Origin: Candidatus Hydrothermarchaeum profundi
Lineage (GTDB): Archaea > Hydrothermarchaeota > Hydrothermarchaeia > Hydrothermarchaeales > Hydrothermarchaeaceae
Reading direction: 5' to 3'
Length of the DNA: 64,000 nt
Assembly (NCBI GenBank): GCA_002011125.2
Contig: MTMF02000009.1
Span: 1,704,989-1,768,988 of the forward strand
Both the position numbers and the translations under genes were made by a program. This document shows positions 62,735-64,000 of the stretch, piece after piece. The notes under the pieces are model-generated. The model saw only the letters and a list, made by a program, of their open reading frames with translations. It had not been told where the DNA came from and did not search any database. Each line of letters opens with the position of its first letter. The stretch's first letter is position 1.

Positions 62735-63211
62735 ATGGCGGAAGAAAAAAAGAAGAGGATAGCAATAATAGCATCTAAAGGAACTTTAGATATGGCTTAT
62801 CCTCCCCTAATTTTAGCTACTACGGCTCTATCTATGGATATGGAAGCAGGGATATTCTTTACTCTCTATGGTATTAACATTCTCAGGAAAGATAAGCAGG
62901 AATCCCTTAAAGTAGCTCCATTAGCAAATCCAGCGATGCCAGTTCCGGTACCAAATATAATGGGCGTGATACCTGGCATGACGGCTATGGCGACATCTAT
63001 GATGAAGGGCTGGATAAAAAAGATAAACTGGCCAACAATTCCTGAGCTACTTGAAATGTGTGTAGAGGAAGGTGCGAGGCTGATAGCCTGCTCGCCAACA
63101 ATGGAAATGCTAGACCTTAAAAAAGAAGACCTAATTGATGGCGTAGAGATAGCAGGAGCTGCCGACTTCTTAGAATTTGCATCAGAAGCAGATATAACCC
63201 TATTTATCTAA
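62735..63211 (+). CDS. DsrE2-type (DsrE/F-like) sulfurtransferase
   Basis: 158 residues. DsrE2-like fold: KRIAIIASKGTLDMAYPPLILATTALSMDMEAGIFFTLYGINIL, a Met/Pro-rich hydrophobic loop (PNIMGVIPGMTAMATSMM) typical of DsrE2, and the conserved Cys pair region MCVEEGARLIACSPTMEML. It accepts sulfur from TusA. Ribosome site AAGGAGG. Overlaps by 12 bases the 3' end of the convergent mfnF-like gene. Confidence 0.88.
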   Translation: MAEEKKKRIAIIASKGTLDMAYPPLILATTALSMDMEAGIFFTLYGINILRKDKQESLKVAPLANPAMPVPVPNIMGVIPGMTAMATSMMKGWIKKINWPTIPELLEMCVEEGARLIACSPTMEMLDLKKEDLIDGVEIAGAADFLEFASEADITLFI

Positions 63212-64000
63212 ATCCTCCAACATCATCGCTAGACCATAACACGGTAAATTCTCTGGAGCACAGATAGTTTCGGATAAGTCCACGTACTCTAGACGCAGGC
63301 GATTACTGGCCTCTTCTGCTAATACAGACCCAACACCGCATCCATAGACTCTATTCAACTCATGTCTTCTGGAAACATTCATTAAAGAGGTAGAGATAAT
63401 TTCAACCTGTTTTTCATGGAGATATCGACAGATTTTTTTTAAGACATCTTCGCCTATATCCTCTAAATCCGAGCATAAAAGTCTCGCAATCCGTCTCATT
63501 GAGTCTATTTTCCCTTTTCCCTTTTCATCGGGAGTATCGCAGGAGTACTCTGCAATCATGCCCAAAATATTATATACATCCGCTGTGATTGCGAAATACT
63601 CCGAGGATATAGGTAAGAGCCCCCCTCTATAAGGTAGTTTATCTGTTATAGCTGGCACAGGAGTTCTTAAAAAACCAGTATAAACCAGCTCTCCACGCTC
63701 CAGCCTCTCTAGGTCATTTTTTCCAGTTAATATTTTTCCTTTGCTAAAGGGCAGAATATCTGTCGTAGTTGACCCCACGTCTACGAGTATGCCCATGCCG
63801 AACTTTTTTTCCATGTAATAGAGGCTTGCAACCCAGTTTGCAGCGGCGAGTTCTAATGGATCCTTAACTTCATCTCGATAAAGCAGCCTACGACGAATAG
63901 ATAAGTAGAGTGGATGCTCCATTACATTTTCACATGCTTCGAGAATATACTCCACCCCTTCTCGGCGGCTGTTGAATACGTCGCTCAATTCAGCTGTCAT
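63200..64000 (-). CDS. mfnF: MfnF-like methanofuran biosynthesis protein (5' end cut by window)
   Basis: 266 residues are visible; the true N-terminus lies beyond the edge, because this family begins with a nucleotide-binding GxDIGGA-type segment that is missing here. Present are AANWVASLYYMEKKFGMGILVDVGSTTTDILPF, with the DVGSTTTDI phosphate loop of the ASKHA kinase fold, and VYTGFLRTPVPAI. COG1548 proteins of this type include MfnF, which joins the furan and tyramine parts of methanofuran in methanogens. Its presence suggests C1 metabolism with methanofuran and tetrahydromethanopterin. Confidence 0.75.
   Translation of the reverse strand: MTAELSDVFNSRREGVEYILEACENVMEHPLYLSIRRRLLYRDEVKDPLELAAANWVASLYYMEKKFGMGILVDVGSTTTDILPFSKGKILTGKNDLERLERGELVYTGFLRTPVPAITDKLPYRGGLLPISSEYFAITADVYNILGMIAEYSCDTPDEKGKGKIDSMRRIARLLCSDLEDIGEDVLKKICRYLHEKQVEIISTSLMNVSRRHELNRVYGCGVGSVLAEEASNRLRLEYVDLSETICAPENLPCYGLAMMLEDLDK

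Overview
The window is archaeal and most likely from a thermophilic, anaerobic member of the euryarchaeal side of the tree. The signs are TATA-type promoters (often with leaderless or nearly leaderless starts), frequent TTG and GTG starts behind GGAGGTGA-like ribosome sites, HerA, XPD and Lhr helicases, the cupin-type phosphoglucose isomerase, a short archaeal PurA, a separate GMP synthase B subunit, and a methanofuran-biosynthesis gene (MfnF) cut by the right edge. A class II HMG-CoA reductase together with DsrC and DsrMK-like genes recalls Archaeoglobi and related uncultured lineages, but I cannot name a species.

Layout. 1-5 kb: thiI, then a purA-pyrG-guaA(B) nucleotide cluster. 5-16 kb: membrane and surface proteins, phosphoglucose isomerase, a DHH phosphoesterase, Lhr helicase, an AI-2E-type permease and a glycosyltransferase preceded by an unrecorded small gene. 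16-24 kb: mevalonate (hmgA) and diaminopimelate lysine genes (dapL-lysA), topoisomerase I, a ZIP transporter and small proteins. 24-30 kb: one operon of glcD-like, antiporter, glcF-like and a RuBisCO-family gene. 30-36 kb: herA, XPD, polyprenyl synthase, trpB2. 36-41 kb: two histidine kinases without a regulator, tRNA-Thr, an FKBP operon with two small genes, and a NapH-like ferredoxin. 41.5-44.9 kb: an AT-rich accessory island with VapBC-like and AbiE toxin-antitoxin pairs, short dispersed repeats and tRNA-Leu. 45-50 kb: a metal operon (copA, MerB-like, thioredoxin, YHS protein) facing a TRASH-type regulator. 50-54.5 kb: two radical SAM/SPASM enzymes, the second preceded by a 38-residue candidate precursor peptide.

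54.5-63.2 kb is a sulfur-trafficking region. dsrC stands on the plus strand. A long minus-strand operon reads split yedE - dsrE - dsrF - dsrH - dsrM - dsrK - dsrJ-like - thioredoxin-like. The plus strand then carries a Cys-rich Lrp-type regulator, three TusA-like proteins and a DsrE2. The set looks like a complete sulfur import, persulfide relay (TusA, DsrEFH, DsrC) and membrane electron (DsrMK) module, but DsrAB sulfite reductase is not in the window. Two TusA genes and DsrE2 lie opposite a TrmB-like regulator, with two matching 20-bp palindromes between them.

The best leads are the peptide/radical SAM pair at 52.9-54.4 kb, the sulfur module, two genes whose best-supported start codon is ATA, and a RuBisCO-family protein with one changed catalytic lysine in an operon with glycolate/lactate-oxidase-like subunits. 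Several small genes were found by hand: a zinc finger, a YHS protein, DsrH, the precursor peptide and some hypothetical ORFs.
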